A DNA stretch of 64,000 nucleotides from Methanomicrobiales archaeon HGW-Methanomicrobiales-3. Its GTDB lineage: Archaea > Halobacteriota > Methanomicrobia > Methanomicrobiales > Methanospirillaceae. A model generated the notes under the pieces. It was not told the origin of the DNA. It ran no database searches and saw only the letters and a program-made list of their open reading frames with translations. Position 1 is the stretch's first letter; each line of letters starts with the position of its first letter. Below are positions 53,879-63,159 of the stretch, one piece after another. The position numbers were made by a program, and so were the translations under genes. Location of the stretch: positions 1-64,000 of the forward strand of contig PGYK01000005.1 of the NCBI GenBank assembly GCA_002839605.1. The letters run 5' to 3'.

Positions 53879-55073
53879 GGAGGAACAGGTTGCCTTCTTC
53901 CTTGCCTCCCGGCTCATCACCCGGGGGAACAAGGGCACACTCCTGTTAACGGTCACGATCATTGCGCTCGTCTTCGTCAACCTCATCTTCCTCCCCTCCA
54001 TCATCGCGGGCGTGGTCATCCTCTTCAACCAGCAGACCATTGATTTCAGCTACGGGAACCTGGTCATCGAGCCCCGCGAGAACGAGCTTGTCATCACAAA
54101 AGCAGACGAACTCCAGCAGAAGATCAACCGGATCCCGGGCGTTGTGGCAAGTTCGCCGCGGTATGCGGGCGGATCAACCATCGTGTACAAGGGGAGGTCG
54201 GCATCGCCCCTGCTTGTCGCGATCAAACCCTCCGATGAGGTGCAGGTGCTCAAAACGCACACGAAAGTCATCAGCGGCGACTTCTTAACCGACGCGGACC
54301 GTGGCCAGATCGTGATCGGCAGAACGCTTGCCGGCAGCGCAGACCAGAAGGTGGACCGCGTGGCATCGCTTGGCGGTGCCGAGGTCGGAAAGACCGTGGA
54401 GGTGACGTTCCGGAACGGGGAGACGCGGCAGTACCGGGTCAAGGGGATCCTGTACTCGGGAACCTCGGCCACCGACTCGAACGCGTTCATCACGAGAAAG
54501 GAGTACGAGTCGGTGATGGGCGTAAGCGACAGTGCAAACCAGATTCTCGTGAAGACCCAAACGACCGGGAACGAGGATGCCATGCGGATCACGCTCATGC
54601 AGTACGGGGTGCAGGAGCAGGTCTGGACCTGGGAGGACAAGTCCGCGGACTTTTTGCAGTCGATTGTCGGGAGCTTTGCCATCATCAACTTCATCAGCAC
54701 CATCGTGAGCCTCATCATCGCCATTGTCATCATCTTCATCGTCATCTTCATCAACACGGTCTACCGGCGCAAGCAGATCGGGATTCTGCAGGCGATCGGG
54801 ATCGACCGCTCGATCATCATCAAATCCTACATCTTCCAGGCGCTCTTCATCTGCGTCTGCGGGACTGCTGCCGGCTGCGTTCTGCTCCTTCTTATGCTCC
54901 AGTACCTGACCGCCTCGCCGCTGGTCTTCCCCGGCGGGCCGGTTGCCCCGGTTCTGGAGCTGTCGCTCGTGCTCCAGGCGGTCGGGAGCCTGTTTGTCGT
55001 CTCGCTCATTGCCGGCTACGTGCCATCGTGGCTGACCACCCGGGAGGAGATCCTCTCGGCAATCCGGGGGTAA
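53871..55073 (+). CDS. MacB/FtsX-type ABC transporter permease
   Basis: Protein of 400 aa from the ATG at 53871, which overlaps the upstream stop by eight bases. Layout: first helix (about 22-50, LLTVTIIALVFVNLIFLP), a large extracytoplasmic MacB-PCD domain (about 55-250) and three C-terminal helices of the FtsX domain (about 265-295, 325-350 and 365-385) with the coupling segment YRRKQIGILQAIGIDRSI between them. It ends in LTTREEILSAIRG, typical for the family. It pairs with the ATPase one base downstream. Such transporters move lipoproteins or peptides or transmit mechanical force. Confidence 0.9.
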   Translation: MLEEEQVAFFLASRLITRGNKGTLLLTVTIIALVFVNLIFLPSIIAGVVILFNQQTIDFSYGNLVIEPRENELVITKADELQQKINRIPGVVASSPRYAGGSTIVYKGRSASPLLVAIKPSDEVQVLKTHTKVISGDFLTDADRGQIVIGRTLAGSADQKVDRVASLGGAEVGKTVEVTFRNGETRQYRVKGILYSGTSATDSNAFITRKEYESVMGVSDSANQILVKTQTTGNEDAMRITLMQYGVQEQVWTWEDKSADFLQSIVGSFAIINFISTIVSLIIAIVIIFIVIFINTVYRRKQIGILQAIGIDRSIIIKSYIFQALFICVCGTAAGCVLLLLMLQYLTASPLVFPGGPVAPVLELSLVLQAVGSLFVVSLIAGYVPSWLTTREEILSAIRG

Positions 55074-55074
55074 C

Positions 55075-55752
55075 ATGATCGCGGGCAACAGTCTTTTTAA
55101 GATCTACGGGAAAGGCAGCGTGGAAGTCCGGGCGCTGGACGGGGTTGACATCACCATCAGCCGGGGCGAGTTTGTGGGGATCACCGGCGCAAGCGGGAGC
55201 GGGAAGTCAACGCTCCTCCACCTGCTCGGGCTCCTTGACCGGCCGACTTCAGGCAGCCTCCGTATCGATGGCGTGGAGGTCAGCGCCCTCTCAGAAAAGG
55301 AGCGGACGGCATTCCGGCTCAACCGTCTCGGCTATGTCTTCCAGGATTATGCGCTCGTGCCGGAGCTGACGGCGGAAGAGAACATCTTTCTCCCGTCAAA
55401 GGTCCGGGGAATGACATCCAAGGAGTGCACCCGGGCCTGCCGGGATATCCTGTCGCTTGTCGGGCTCAAAGATCGTGTCAGTTTCCTGCCCGGCGAGATG
55501 TCGGGCGGCGAGCAGCAGCGGGTTGCCATTGCCCGGGCCCTCATCAACAACCCGGCGCTGATCCTTGCCGACGAGCCGTGCGCCAACCTCGACACGAAGA
55601 ACTCAATCGTCATCCTCGAACTCTTAAAGAAGCTCAATCACGATCTCCGCCAAACGGTCGTGATGGTCTCGCACGAGGAGTGGCACCAGCGGTACTTCGA
55701 CCGGGTTGTCACATTGCAGGACGGGAAGATAATCTCCGATATCGGCACGTGA
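55075..55752 (+). CDS. LolD/MacB-type ABC transporter ATP-binding protein
   Basis: ATPase of 225 aa with Walker [10 protein letters not shown] (38-46), Q-loop [15 protein letters not shown], signature [15 protein letters not shown], Walker [14 protein letters not shown] and the switch His in VSHEEWH. It starts one base after the permease stop and completes a surface protein-permease-ATPase operon. Families with this signature energise MacB/FtsX permeases. The signature begins MSGGE rather than LSGGE, a common variant. Confidence 0.93.
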   Translation: MIAGNSLFKIYGKGSVEVRALDGVDITISRGEFVGITGASGSGKSTLLHLLGLLDRPTSGSLRIDGVEVSALSEKERTAFRLNRLGYVFQDYALVPELTAEENIFLPSKVRGMTSKECTRACRDILSLVGLKDRVSFLPGEMSGGEQQRVAIARALINNPALILADEPCANLDTKNSIVILELLKKLNHDLRQTVVMVSHEEWHQRYFDRVVTLQDGKIISDIGT

Positions 55753-55816
55753 GAGTGGGGACGGGGAGCGGAGCCGGGCAGGGGGGGATCATTGTGGTTC
55801 CGCCATGGATCCTGCC

Positions 55817-56071
55817 TCACGTCTTCCCGCACACGTAGATCAGGCAGTTGTATTTGCAGCCACCGGAGTTTGGATAGTCACGGGCGCACCGGTCATAGCA
55901 GTCCTGGCAGTTGTCCGAAGGGCTGTTTGCCGGGGCCACAACCGCTGCCTGCTGCGGAAGGTCGATGGTGTAATAATGGGCGCCGGCAACGATGCTGCCC
56001 AGTGCAGCAAGGCAGATCATGAACAGCACGAGCCGGGCAAGGGGTGTTTTTTCAGGTTTTATCTCAGCCAT
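55817..56071 (-). CDS. Tiny membrane protein, family member 4, with Cys-rich tail
   Basis: Protein of 84 aa from the ATG at 56071. The core TPLARLVLFMICLAALGSIV is followed by HYYTIDLPQQAAVV and a tail with six cysteines (NCQDCYDRC, GGCKYNC and VCGKT). It is nearly identical to member 3 in the first 40 residues. A TATA-like CATATATGCC lies about 60 bases upstream and GGTTGGAAAATTCCC about 90 bases upstream, matching member 3. Confidence 0.68.
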   Translation of the reverse strand: MAEIKPEKTPLARLVLFMICLAALGSIVAGAHYYTIDLPQQAAVVAPANSPSDNCQDCYDRCARDYPNSGGCKYNCLIYVCGKT

Positions 56072-56261
56072 GATGAAGATTCTCCGTATGGATCGGTTGT
56101 ACATCCATTGTCTGGATGTGCGGCATATATGCATTGGGATAGTGGAATTTTTCGCACGGGAATTTTCCAACCGGTTATGCGGTGTTCTCCCCCGCGATTC
56201 CCGAAGAAATCTTCGGGTTTATTCCCAATGGGGCCCCCAAAAACGGGTGAAATGAAAAACG

Positions 56262-56340
56262 GGGGTTGCGGGGGGGTTGCCCACTTGGGCAGCCTCCCAC
56301 TCTGGGGGAGAGAGGGAGTCACCCTCGCAATTCCACAAAA
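56262..56340 (-). repeat. Dispersed repeat family B, copy 1
   Basis: Read on the minus strand, GTGGAATTGCGAGGGTGACT then CCCTCTCTCCCCCAGAGTGG then GGCTGCCCAAGTGGGC matches the plus strand at about 61400-61487. GC-rich and palindromic inside (GCCCAC...GTGGGC type). No frame is shared. Confidence 0.5.
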
Positions 56341-56357
56341 GGACTGCCCCCTCTTTT

Positions 56358-57515
56358 TCACAGCACCCGGTCCACGCCCGGCACAGCCCGTATCAGGTGC
56401 GCGAGGATGAACGAGATCGCGATGGCGAGCGGGAGGACGATGGCGAACTTTGCCAGCTGCGGGAGGGCAACGCCCGCGAACAGGAGGGAGAGGGAGACGA
56501 GGACGACCGGGTGGAAGACGTACACGGTGTAGGAGTCGGCGGCCATGGCGCTGGTGACCGGGCCCTGCATGTTGAGCCGGCGGGAGAAGATCCAGATGAG
56601 CGCGGTGATGATCATGACGCACGCCATCTGCTCCCAGAGAGCATAGGCGATGGCCTGCCCGTGCAGCCCGCCCATGACAAGCGCAAGCCCGCCCGGGGTG
56701 TTCAACACAGCGTGCAGGATGAACGGCTCGATGAGGATCAGGGCGAGGGCGGTGAGCGTGCAGGCCTTTCCCAGCCGGTCGGGGATATGGTCGAACCACC
56801 GGTTCTGTGCAGCCCATATGCCGACGATGAAGAGGGCGATGTACTGCGGGAAGAAGGGGAGCTGGAAGTTAAAGAGCCAGGTCGATCCGATGGGGATGAA
56901 GATGCGGACAATCGCCGTGACGATGCCGAGCAGGAGACCGAACCCCGCGATGGCGGCAAAGCCCGGGAGCGGTCTTGGCGGCACACTGCCGGGCGCTGCG
57001 GGCGGGCGGAATGCGATCCATACCAGGTACGCCCCGGTGGCAAGGAGGAGGAACCAGACAAACCACATCGGCCCGAACGCGGGACCGGTGACCGGGTTCA
57101 AAAGGGTTGCAAGAGGCAGGGGGAGCGGCGCTCCTGTTGCCATGAGGAGCAACGCGATGAACGGGTTGATGATGAGGACGAAGAAGAGGAGGGGGATGCC
57201 GAGCCGGATGAGCCGGTCGTGGGCGAACTTCTTTTGGCCCTTCCGGAGGAGTGACGGCAGGACGAAGTAGGCCGAGACCAGCGTAAAAAAGCCCATGAAG
57301 AACGACTGGTTGATGGTGTCGATGACGGCAAGGACAAACGGTGTTGTGGGCGCATTGCCCGGGTCGATGAAGAACCAGCCACCGGGTCCCCCGTAGGTGA
57401 TGGAGCAGTGCGAGACGATGACGAGGCTGATAACGAGGATCCGCAGGTTGTCGATGTAGAGAAGACGCGGTTTTTGTGGTGTTCCTGCGGGCCCGGGATC
57501 CTGCATAAAAAGCAA
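56358..57515 (-). CDS. Acyltransferase-3 family membrane protein
   Basis: Multi-pass membrane protein of 385 aa with about ten helices. The opening LLYIDNLRILVISLVIVSHC places a conserved His (about 37) and Arg in the first helix, as in OafB/NodX-type acyltransferases, and HDRLIRLGIPLLFF with MWFVWFLLL are further family marks. It would transfer acyl groups (often acetyl) to surface sugars or other exported acceptors. The last helix ends in HLIRAVPGVDRVL. No neighbour gives the acceptor. Confidence 0.85.
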   Translation of the reverse strand: MLFMQDPGPAGTPQKPRLLYIDNLRILVISLVIVSHCSITYGGPGGWFFIDPGNAPTTPFVLAVIDTINQSFFMGFFTLVSAYFVLPSLLRKGQKKFAHDRLIRLGIPLLFFVLIINPFIALLLMATGAPLPLPLATLLNPVTGPAFGPMWFVWFLLLATGAYLVWIAFRPPAAPGSVPPRPLPGFAAIAGFGLLLGIVTAIVRIFIPIGSTWLFNFQLPFFPQYIALFIVGIWAAQNRWFDHIPDRLGKACTLTALALILIEPFILHAVLNTPGGLALVMGGLHGQAIAYALWEQMACVMIITALIWIFSRRLNMQGPVTSAMAADSYTVYVFHPVVLVSLSLLFAGVALPQLAKFAIVLPLAIAISFILAHLIRAVPGVDRVL

Positions 57516-57532
57516 TCCGGCACTGGTGCTAT

Positions 57533-58684
57533 TTATTCCTGATCGGGATCTACAGGATGCAAATCAGATCCATCCTGCTCAAGGGTGCGCATGGCTGCGT
57601 TGAACGACGATTCCCAACGGTCGATCACCGCAATCCGCTCTTCCAGCTGACGCACCTTCTTCTCCGATTCAAGCCGGAAGACCGGTCGCATCGCACTTTT
57701 TTTACCGGTCGATTTCCAGAAAAAGAGCCCGGACTCCTCAGCCATCATTGAACGGTACTCCTTCTCTATCCAGTCAATCTCGGAGGCTATCGCCGCGGAC
57801 CGTTTACGGAATTCCGGTTCGCTTTGTGCCGGCTGCCGGGTGCGGGCAAGGGAAGCGAGCCTCTTATGGAAAGTCCTGTCCCGGATGGAAGGATAGAATG
57901 CATGCAGCCGTTCAAGCAGCGGTGCTGCGAGGATGAGCAGGCGGCGACGATAGCTGATGGCAGCTCTTGTCTCTTCCAGATACCGCAGGTAGTTCCCGTT
58001 CAGCACCTCCCGCACCCAGACCGCAATCGGGATCTCCGGATTGTTGGTGGTAAAAAGGGACTGGTCTTTCACGCGCAGCCCGGCACTGCGGATACTCTTT
58101 GCAGAAAAGAGATGGTTCTCCGGTCCGGTGGAGAAGAGCGAACGGTCGATTGAGAAGACGTCCTCTGCCCGCGGGCCGCCGTCCCCTGCAAGGGAGGTAT
58201 CGTACCATGCAGCCAGGACCCGGGACCGGTTCGGGAAATCTGCCAGCAGCCAGTACGACTCAATCCCGGCATTCTGGTAGTGGGCGTCCCGCTCCGCAAG
58301 TTCCGCAGGGGAGATGGGACTGACCTGGACCTCAAAGACGACCGTCCGCCCACCCTTTGTTGCAGAGACATCCGCGATCCATGACCGGTCCGGGGACGGG
58401 CACTCAACCTGCGTCTCCCATCCTTCTGCCACACTGGCCCGGTAGACGAGATACTTGATAGCCAGGTGCTCCTTTGACTCCTCCGCGTAGTGGCACCCGG
58501 ATCCGGTTGCGTGGTAGAAGTGCCGGAGCCCGCGGCCCGATGTCCGGAGATGGCCCGGCGCACCGCAGCAGGCCATTGTCACTGCAAGTCCATGGCGGTG
58601 CCGGACCGCAAGCTCGTTCCATGCTTCCTGTGAAAGCTCCGGGCCAATGACCGTCCGGCAGTCAATGATCGCCTTCAGCGGCAC
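57533..58684 (-). CDS. CoiA-like competence-family nuclease
   Basis: Protein of 383 aa. I place the start at GTG 58684 because recognisable sequence begins PLKAIIDCRTVIGP and an AT-rich TTTTATTG lies about 25 bases before it, as for a leaderless message. An N-terminal region (TMACCGAPGHLRTS) leads to HYAEESKEHLAIKYLVY and the nuclease core SWIADVS and VVFEVQVSPIS (Asp105, Glu118, Gln120), the CoiA PD-(D/E)XK site. The C-terminal 180 residues are helical and basic. In bacteria CoiA acts in DNA uptake; here it could process foreign DNA. Confidence 0.75.
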   Translation of the reverse strand: MPLKAIIDCRTVIGPELSQEAWNELAVRHRHGLAVTMACCGAPGHLRTSGRGLRHFYHATGSGCHYAEESKEHLAIKYLVYRASVAEGWETQVECPSPDRSWIADVSATKGGRTVVFEVQVSPISPAELAERDAHYQNAGIESYWLLADFPNRSRVLAAWYDTSLAGDGGPRAEDVFSIDRSLFSTGPENHLFSAKSIRSAGLRVKDQSLFTTNNPEIPIAVWVREVLNGNYLRYLEETRAAISYRRRLLILAAPLLERLHAFYPSIRDRTFHKRLASLARTRQPAQSEPEFRKRSAAIASEIDWIEKEYRSMMAEESGLFFWKSTGKKSAMRPVFRLESEKKVRQLEERIAVIDRWESSFNAAMRTLEQDGSDLHPVDPDQE

Positions 58685-58769
58685 AGGGGTACCGTTCGCG
58701 GGTTGGCAATAAAATTCTGCGCCAGTTGAGTCCGGAGCCGGTGCCCGCGGTGCCCCAGTCCACAGGCAC

Positions 58770-59090
58770 CAATGCGCCGCGGACTCGCCGGGCATTGCTG
58801 CGGAAGCAGACTTTGCGCTCACCTTCTCCATGGTGCACGAGGTTCCAGACCAGACGAGGCTCTGCCGCGAGATCCATACCCTCTTAAAGCCCGGTGCAGC
58901 CAGGCTGCTTGTCGAGCCGGCCTTCCACGTGACCGACGCGGATTTCCAAAAAAAAACGCTGGATTGCGCAACGCAGGCCGGGTTCACCATACAGGAACGG
59001 CCCTGCCACACCCTGAGCCGGGCAGCAGTCCTTGTAAGGGAGGATCGGGCGGCAGCGGCAGGCAGGGAGATGACAATGCCGGCTTCATAA
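58770..59090 (+). pseudogene. C-terminal remnant of a SAM-dependent methyltransferase
   Basis: The frame reads AEADFALTFSMVHEVPDQ, LLKPGAARLLVEPAFHVT and SRAAVLVRED, the last third of a class I methyltransferase (the segment from strand 4 on). There is no SAM-binding GxGxG half upstream; the frame starts in the region shared with the CoiA promoter. Small irregularities (KPGAAR where KPGGR is usual) support decay. Confidence 0.6.
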
Positions 59091-59154
59091 GCGGATCTGA
59101 AAGTAACCGTTGGGTAGGATTATTTGTTACGGCAATGCCGGCCGGCAGCCTGAA

Positions 59155-60252
59155 TTACCAGCGGCCTTTCCCTTGCGATATCTCCTTACCCATCTTTGCG
59201 ATCTGCTTCCACCGCTTCCGCTCGGTGCGGACAAGCCCGATCTCCGCCTTCTCCTGCGAAAACGCGATCTCCCGCATAAGCCGGCGGTAGTTTTCGAGCC
59301 GGGACTCCGCAAGCGTGCCGTTTTGGACTGCTTCCTGCACGGCACAGCCGGGCTCCCCATCGTGCCGGCAGTCGGAGAACCGGCACTGGCAGGCAAGGCC
59401 GGTTATGTCGGGAAACGTATCCGCCATCCCGTCTGCTGCTGTTCCCAGGCCCACCTCACGGATACCGGGGTTGTCGATCATGATCGCCCCTCCGGGAAGG
59501 ATGAAGAGCTGCCGGACGGTCGTGGTGTGCCGCCCCCTGCCGTCCTGCTCCCGTATCGTTGAGGTCTCCTGCACGGCGCTGGAAAGCAGCCGGTTGATGA
59601 GCGTGGACTTGCCGACACCCGATGAGCCGATGAGCGCGATGGTTGTTTTCGAGGAGAGGAAGGGCGAAAGGTGTTCGATGCCATCGCCGTTTGCCGCACT
59701 GAGCGTGATGACCGGGGCACCTGCGGCAACCGTTGCCAGCTGCTCTGTAAGTGTACGGGGATCGTCCGCGAGATCGGATTTGTTGATCACGATAACCGGG
59801 CGTGCGCCGGACGCATGAGCGATCGCGAGATACCGTTCGGTCCGCCGTGCATTCAGGTCGTGGCCGGCAGCGGTCATGATGAAGACCGTGTCGATGTTTG
59901 CCGCGATAACCTGGTCGGTGCCATCAGGTCCGGCCTCACCCCGGGAAAAGATGCTCGTACGAGGGAGGATGGCAACAATCGTTGAGGTTCCGGTCTCCTG
60001 CCGGTCGAGCAGCACCACGAAGTCGCCGACTGCCGGGTATTGGCCGGATCTCTTCAGCGCCCCCGAGACGGTTGCGGTCAGGGCGCCTGCGTCAGTGAGC
60101 ACCTCCCAGACGGTCTTCTGCCGGCAGGAGACCCGGCCGGGTTTGTAGTGATCCGGGTATTGGGCGAATGCCGCTGCATGATCTTCTGTCCAGCCGAGCT
60201 GATGCAGGGTAGGGGGATGCAGGGTGCCGCATCCCGTATCGTTCCGTTCCAT
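59155..60252 (-). CDS. rsgA: RsgA-type ribosome small-subunit-dependent GTPase
   Basis: Circularly permuted GTPase of 365 aa (ATG 60252). Domains: N-terminal OB fold (about 40-115, ending VGDFVVLLDRQ), GTPase with G4 VINKSDLAD before G1 GSSGVGKST and G3 DNPG, and a zinc knuckle CQCRFSDCRHDGEPGC near residues 303-318. The order G4-G1-G3 defines the family. Bacterial RsgA checks late 30S subunit maturation; archaeal copies are uncommon and probably acquired. The C-terminal helix is very basic (RKRWKQIAKMGKE). Confidence 0.9.
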   Translation of the reverse strand: MERNDTGCGTLHPPTLHQLGWTEDHAAAFAQYPDHYKPGRVSCRQKTVWEVLTDAGALTATVSGALKRSGQYPAVGDFVVLLDRQETGTSTIVAILPRTSIFSRGEAGPDGTDQVIAANIDTVFIMTAAGHDLNARRTERYLAIAHASGARPVIVINKSDLADDPRTLTEQLATVAAGAPVITLSAANGDGIEHLSPFLSSKTTIALIGSSGVGKSTLINRLLSSAVQETSTIREQDGRGRHTTTVRQLFILPGGAIMIDNPGIREVGLGTAADGMADTFPDITGLACQCRFSDCRHDGEPGCAVQEAVQNGTLAESRLENYRRLMREIAFSQEKAEIGLVRTERKRWKQIAKMGKEISQGKGRW

Positions 60253-60504
60253 GGTAAAAAATCCCAGACGTGTGAGAGAAGCGTGAGCGTTCTTCTGCCA
60301 AGGGGTTTGTGGTCGCGAGCGCAACATTCCCCTAATGCAGGGCCGGATGGGCGGTGTCTGTAACGACAGTTTTTTTTACTATTTCTTGAGGAAATCCTGT
60401 AAAAGGGATGTTTGCAGGAAGTGCAATCCCATTTGCATGAACGTTTTACACGGTCAGGATCCATCGAACAGTTTTTCGATCGCAAACGACAACCAATAAC
60501 GTGA

Positions 60505-61179
60505 ATGAACCACGGCGATCATATCCTGAATCTCCTGAAAAACCACGAGTGGGACGGAAGGACCATTCTTTTAATCCGGCATTCGGTACGGGAATCGCTG
60601 CAGGGTCTCCCTGACGGCATGAGCGAGAACGTTGGGATAACGCCGGAAGGGATCGTCCATGCTGAGGAGTTCGGCAGGAAACTCCGTGAGATCGTCCCTG
60701 ACAGGAACCTCCTTCTCGGGCATACGGCTCCCCGGCGCTGCCGAATGACTGCCGAATCTATCCGGCAGGGTTTTTCCTCTCCTGACACTACCCGCGACCT
60801 GGGAATTTTTCCGGCTATTGAGAGTGTGATTTCCGATCCCAAAAAATTCAGTGCTCTCTGGGAAGAGAAGGGCTGGCACACCCTGATGCGGCAATGGCTC
60901 TGCGGGGAGATTCCCGAACATACACTTGAGAACCCGCACCGGTACAGCCACCGGCTGCTCGAGAGGCTCGTCTCATTCCCCGTGGAGAAGGAGACTGATC
61001 TGCTGGTTGTGGTTGCCCACGATGTCACGATCCTGCCAATCCTTGCCAGTACCTGTAGCACAACCCTGACCACGATCGACTTCCTCAACGGCATCGTGAT
61101 CAGCGCTGACGGGTCCGGTGCAGAGATCCGGTTTGCGGATCCGAAGAATACCCTGCACGCAGAATGGTGCCCGGAGTGA
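60505..61179 (+). CDS. Histidine phosphatase (phosphoglycerate-mutase-like) family protein
   Basis: Protein of 224 aa. The catalytic His is in ILLIRHSVRES (RH motif) and the second His in VVVAHDVTILPIL, with GRKLREIV and GHTAPRRCRMTAESI as the helix and second Arg region. It lacks the usual third Gly of RHG, having RHS. Members remove phosphate from sugars, phosphohistidine or nucleotides, and this one cannot be assigned further. It stands alone, divergent from rsgA across 252 bases that hold no gene. Confidence 0.8.
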   Translation: MNHGDHILNLLKNHEWDGRTILLIRHSVRESLQGLPDGMSENVGITPEGIVHAEEFGRKLREIVPDRNLLLGHTAPRRCRMTAESIRQGFSSPDTTRDLGIFPAIESVISDPKKFSALWEEKGWHTLMRQWLCGEIPEHTLENPHRYSHRLLERLVSFPVEKETDLLVVVAHDVTILPILASTCSTTLTTIDFLNGIVISADGSGAEIRFADPKNTLHAEWCPE

Positions 61180-61368
61180 CCGGAGATATTGCCGTGATCT
61201 ATGGGAAGAAGAGAGAGATCTGATCTTTTTCCAGGTACGAAAAACTCCAAGTCCCCGATATGAATTCCCTTTTTTTCATTCTACTCTATGAACCATCGGA
61301 TAATGGCGCGCTCTGTTGAAACGCAGATGAATCGATCTGGTTCACACCAGAACAATGTGAATTTCTGT

Positions 61369-61605
61369 TCTGTAGAAATCCTTTCAGAAACGCTCAGTGG
61401 AATTTGTGAAGGTGACCCCCTCTCTCCCCCAAAGGGGGAGGCAGCCCAAGGGGGTAATCCCCCTTGGCCCCCCCTTTTTCTAGCAATTTTCACTCATAAA
61501 ATCCACTACCCCTTTGATGCTCCACGGGGCGAGGGGCGACGAGACCCCGAGCGCCCGTGGCTCTATCGCAATCGAATTCTGAAGAGTGGTAAGGATTTCT
61601 ACAGA
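61369..61605. repeat. 237-bp inverted-repeat-bounded element containing repeat family B copy 2
   Basis: Perfect 15-bp inverted ends, TCTGTAGAAATCCTT (61369-61383) and its complement (61591-61605), enclose a copy of repeat B (about 61400-61487) and a hairpin CCACGGG/CCCGTGG (61522-61528 with 61554-61560). The layout resembles a MITE. The remainder of the gap 61180-61950 has no supported gene; 61640-61850 is GC-rich with small inverted repeats. Confidence 0.5.
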
Positions 61606-61950
61606 GCAAAAATTTCTAAAAAAAATTGAACATAACCGTCATCGCCCGCATCCTTGCACTCCTTATGGGTGCGGTAAGGCCCCAATGTCGCGCAATGGTC
61701 GGGCTGCGGGTGCGATAGTGCTCCTTAGAGTCTCCATGCGGGACCCTCAAACGGGTGATTTCCCGGGATATTTTCATGAAAAAACCGTATTGAGGCCGCC
61801 ACGGGGGCTTCCTGTCGGGGGTGGCGGCAGGCATCGCAATTAACTAACAAAGTTCTCCAAAATGCTTCCCGATTGCGTTTTTCATGGGAAACGTGCATGG
61901 AGGGGGGTTCACCAGCGTTTCTCAAAAAAAAGGTTTGCCCCACTCATCCA

Positions 61951-63159
61951 TCACCCGAAGAGCGGGCCAAGCTCGACCTTCTGCCACTCCTTATCCATGA
62001 CCGTCATCCAGAGGGTCCGTGTCCCGGGCACGTACACAACCTGGTGGTTGCTCGAGTACGCGTTGCTTCCAAAGACCGTGTGACAGAACTTCGAGCCGCC
62101 GTTCTCCATGCACACGTCACGGATCTGCATCATGCGCCCTGCATCGATGGAGCCCCTCGCCTCACCGGCCTGCCGGAGAAGGTTGTTGTAGCGCAAGAGC
62201 GAGTGTTCGGGAGGTTCCGGCAGGCCCCAGGACGGGTCAACGAAATGGTTGGCGGCTGCGATGACCCCGTTGCCCGTCCGTTGCAGCGTCCGGTTGGTCA
62301 TCTTCTCGTACACGTATGCCCCGTCCGGTGCGGCAACGTCAACGATCCACCCGACATCCGGGTTCGTCCCGCGGATGACTGCATCGAGCCCTTTGAGGTC
62401 TGAGTAGTCGAGCATGAACCGGAAGTACTCGGTGATAAACTCGGGCCGGGTCTCCGGCGCAGCATCGCTGATCCCGGCATTATCGTTTGCAATGAAGAGC
62501 CCTGCACTGTTCATCCAGGTCTCGGGCCGGACCCCCGCCGGGCTCCAGGTTGCAACAGCATTGCTGCCGTCCGTTGGCCGGTACACGGAAAGGACGTACC
62601 ACCGCGTGAGCGGCAGCACGGCATCGTCGAGGTCCCAGTTCCGGGAGACGATGACGGAGCCGTCCGGGGTGTATTCTCCCCACGTGGCAAGATACGAGCA
62701 GGACGGCGGCGGGACAGGGGATGCGGCCATCAACTCAAAGATCGCCCCGTACCAGAGGACTGCGACATCATCCTCCGTCAGGCCGGAGGTCTCCGCCATG
62801 CCCGCGAAGATCTCCCTGACCCGCAGGGGATAGTATGCCGTTATTTCCCGGCCATATCCCCGCACCTGCTCGCGGGTATACCCCTGTTTTTCGAGGCTGT
62901 CAAGGATGAACGTATACTCGTCGTTGAGCTCGGTCTTCATCAGGGCGCCGTACTGGCGGCCCATCTCGCGATATGAACCGGTGAGGACAATCACCGGGTA
63001 GTCGCCAGCCTGGAACCGCTCTCCGCCTTCAAATGAAGCAACATGCATAAGGTCGGGGTTCGTGGCCGGCGGGGTGAAGATCTCCATGTGCGGCAGGGAG
63101 AGCGCGGCAGCCGGGATGGTAAGGAGAGAGAGGGCAATAATGAACGTAATGAGTTTCAT
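61951..63159 (-). CDS. C45-type Ntn-hydrolase (acyl-CoA:6-APA acyltransferase/penicillin acylase-like), exported
   Basis: Protein of 402 aa from the ATG at 63159, the first that opens a signal peptide (LITFIIALSLLTIPAAALS). GSYREMGRQYGALMK is the typical N-terminal signature of the C45/acid ceramidase-like group. The nucleophile is Cys154 in PSCSYLATWGEYTPDGS, with VSRNWDLDD and IANDNAG as later active-site strands. In this family the precursor cleaves itself just before the Cys. The substrate is probably an amide outside the cell. It is the second exported Ntn-hydrolase in the window besides the C69 dipeptidase. Confidence 0.82.
   Translation of the reverse strand: MKLITFIIALSLLTIPAAALSLPHMEIFTPPATNPDLMHVASFEGGERFQAGDYPVIVLTGSYREMGRQYGALMKTELNDEYTFILDSLEKQGYTREQVRGYGREITAYYPLRVREIFAGMAETSGLTEDDVAVLWYGAIFELMAASPVPPPSCSYLATWGEYTPDGSVIVSRNWDLDDAVLPLTRWYVLSVYRPTDGSNAVATWSPAGVRPETWMNSAGLFIANDNAGISDAAPETRPEFITEYFRFMLDYSDLKGLDAVIRGTNPDVGWIVDVAAPDGAYVYEKMTNRTLQRTGNGVIAAANHFVDPSWGLPEPPEHSLLRYNNLLRQAGEARGSIDAGRMMQIRDVCMENGGSKFCHTVFGSNAYSSNHQVVYVPGTRTLWMTVMDKEWQKVELGPLFG

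Noticed and set aside
52916-54040. Minus-strand 374-codon frame
   Set aside because: Opposite strand of the S-layer-like and permease genes, arising from GC-rich codon use; no recognisable segment.
56277-57254. Plus-strand 325-codon frame rich in Asp, Glu and Gly
   Set aside because: Opposite strand of the acyltransferase gene; highly charged low-complexity shadow.
58685-59011. N-terminal extension of the CoiA-like protein from an upstream GTG/ATG
   Set aside because: The extension overlaps the methyltransferase remnant on the other strand and reads as Ser/Ala-rich nonsense; family similarity begins at GTG 58684.
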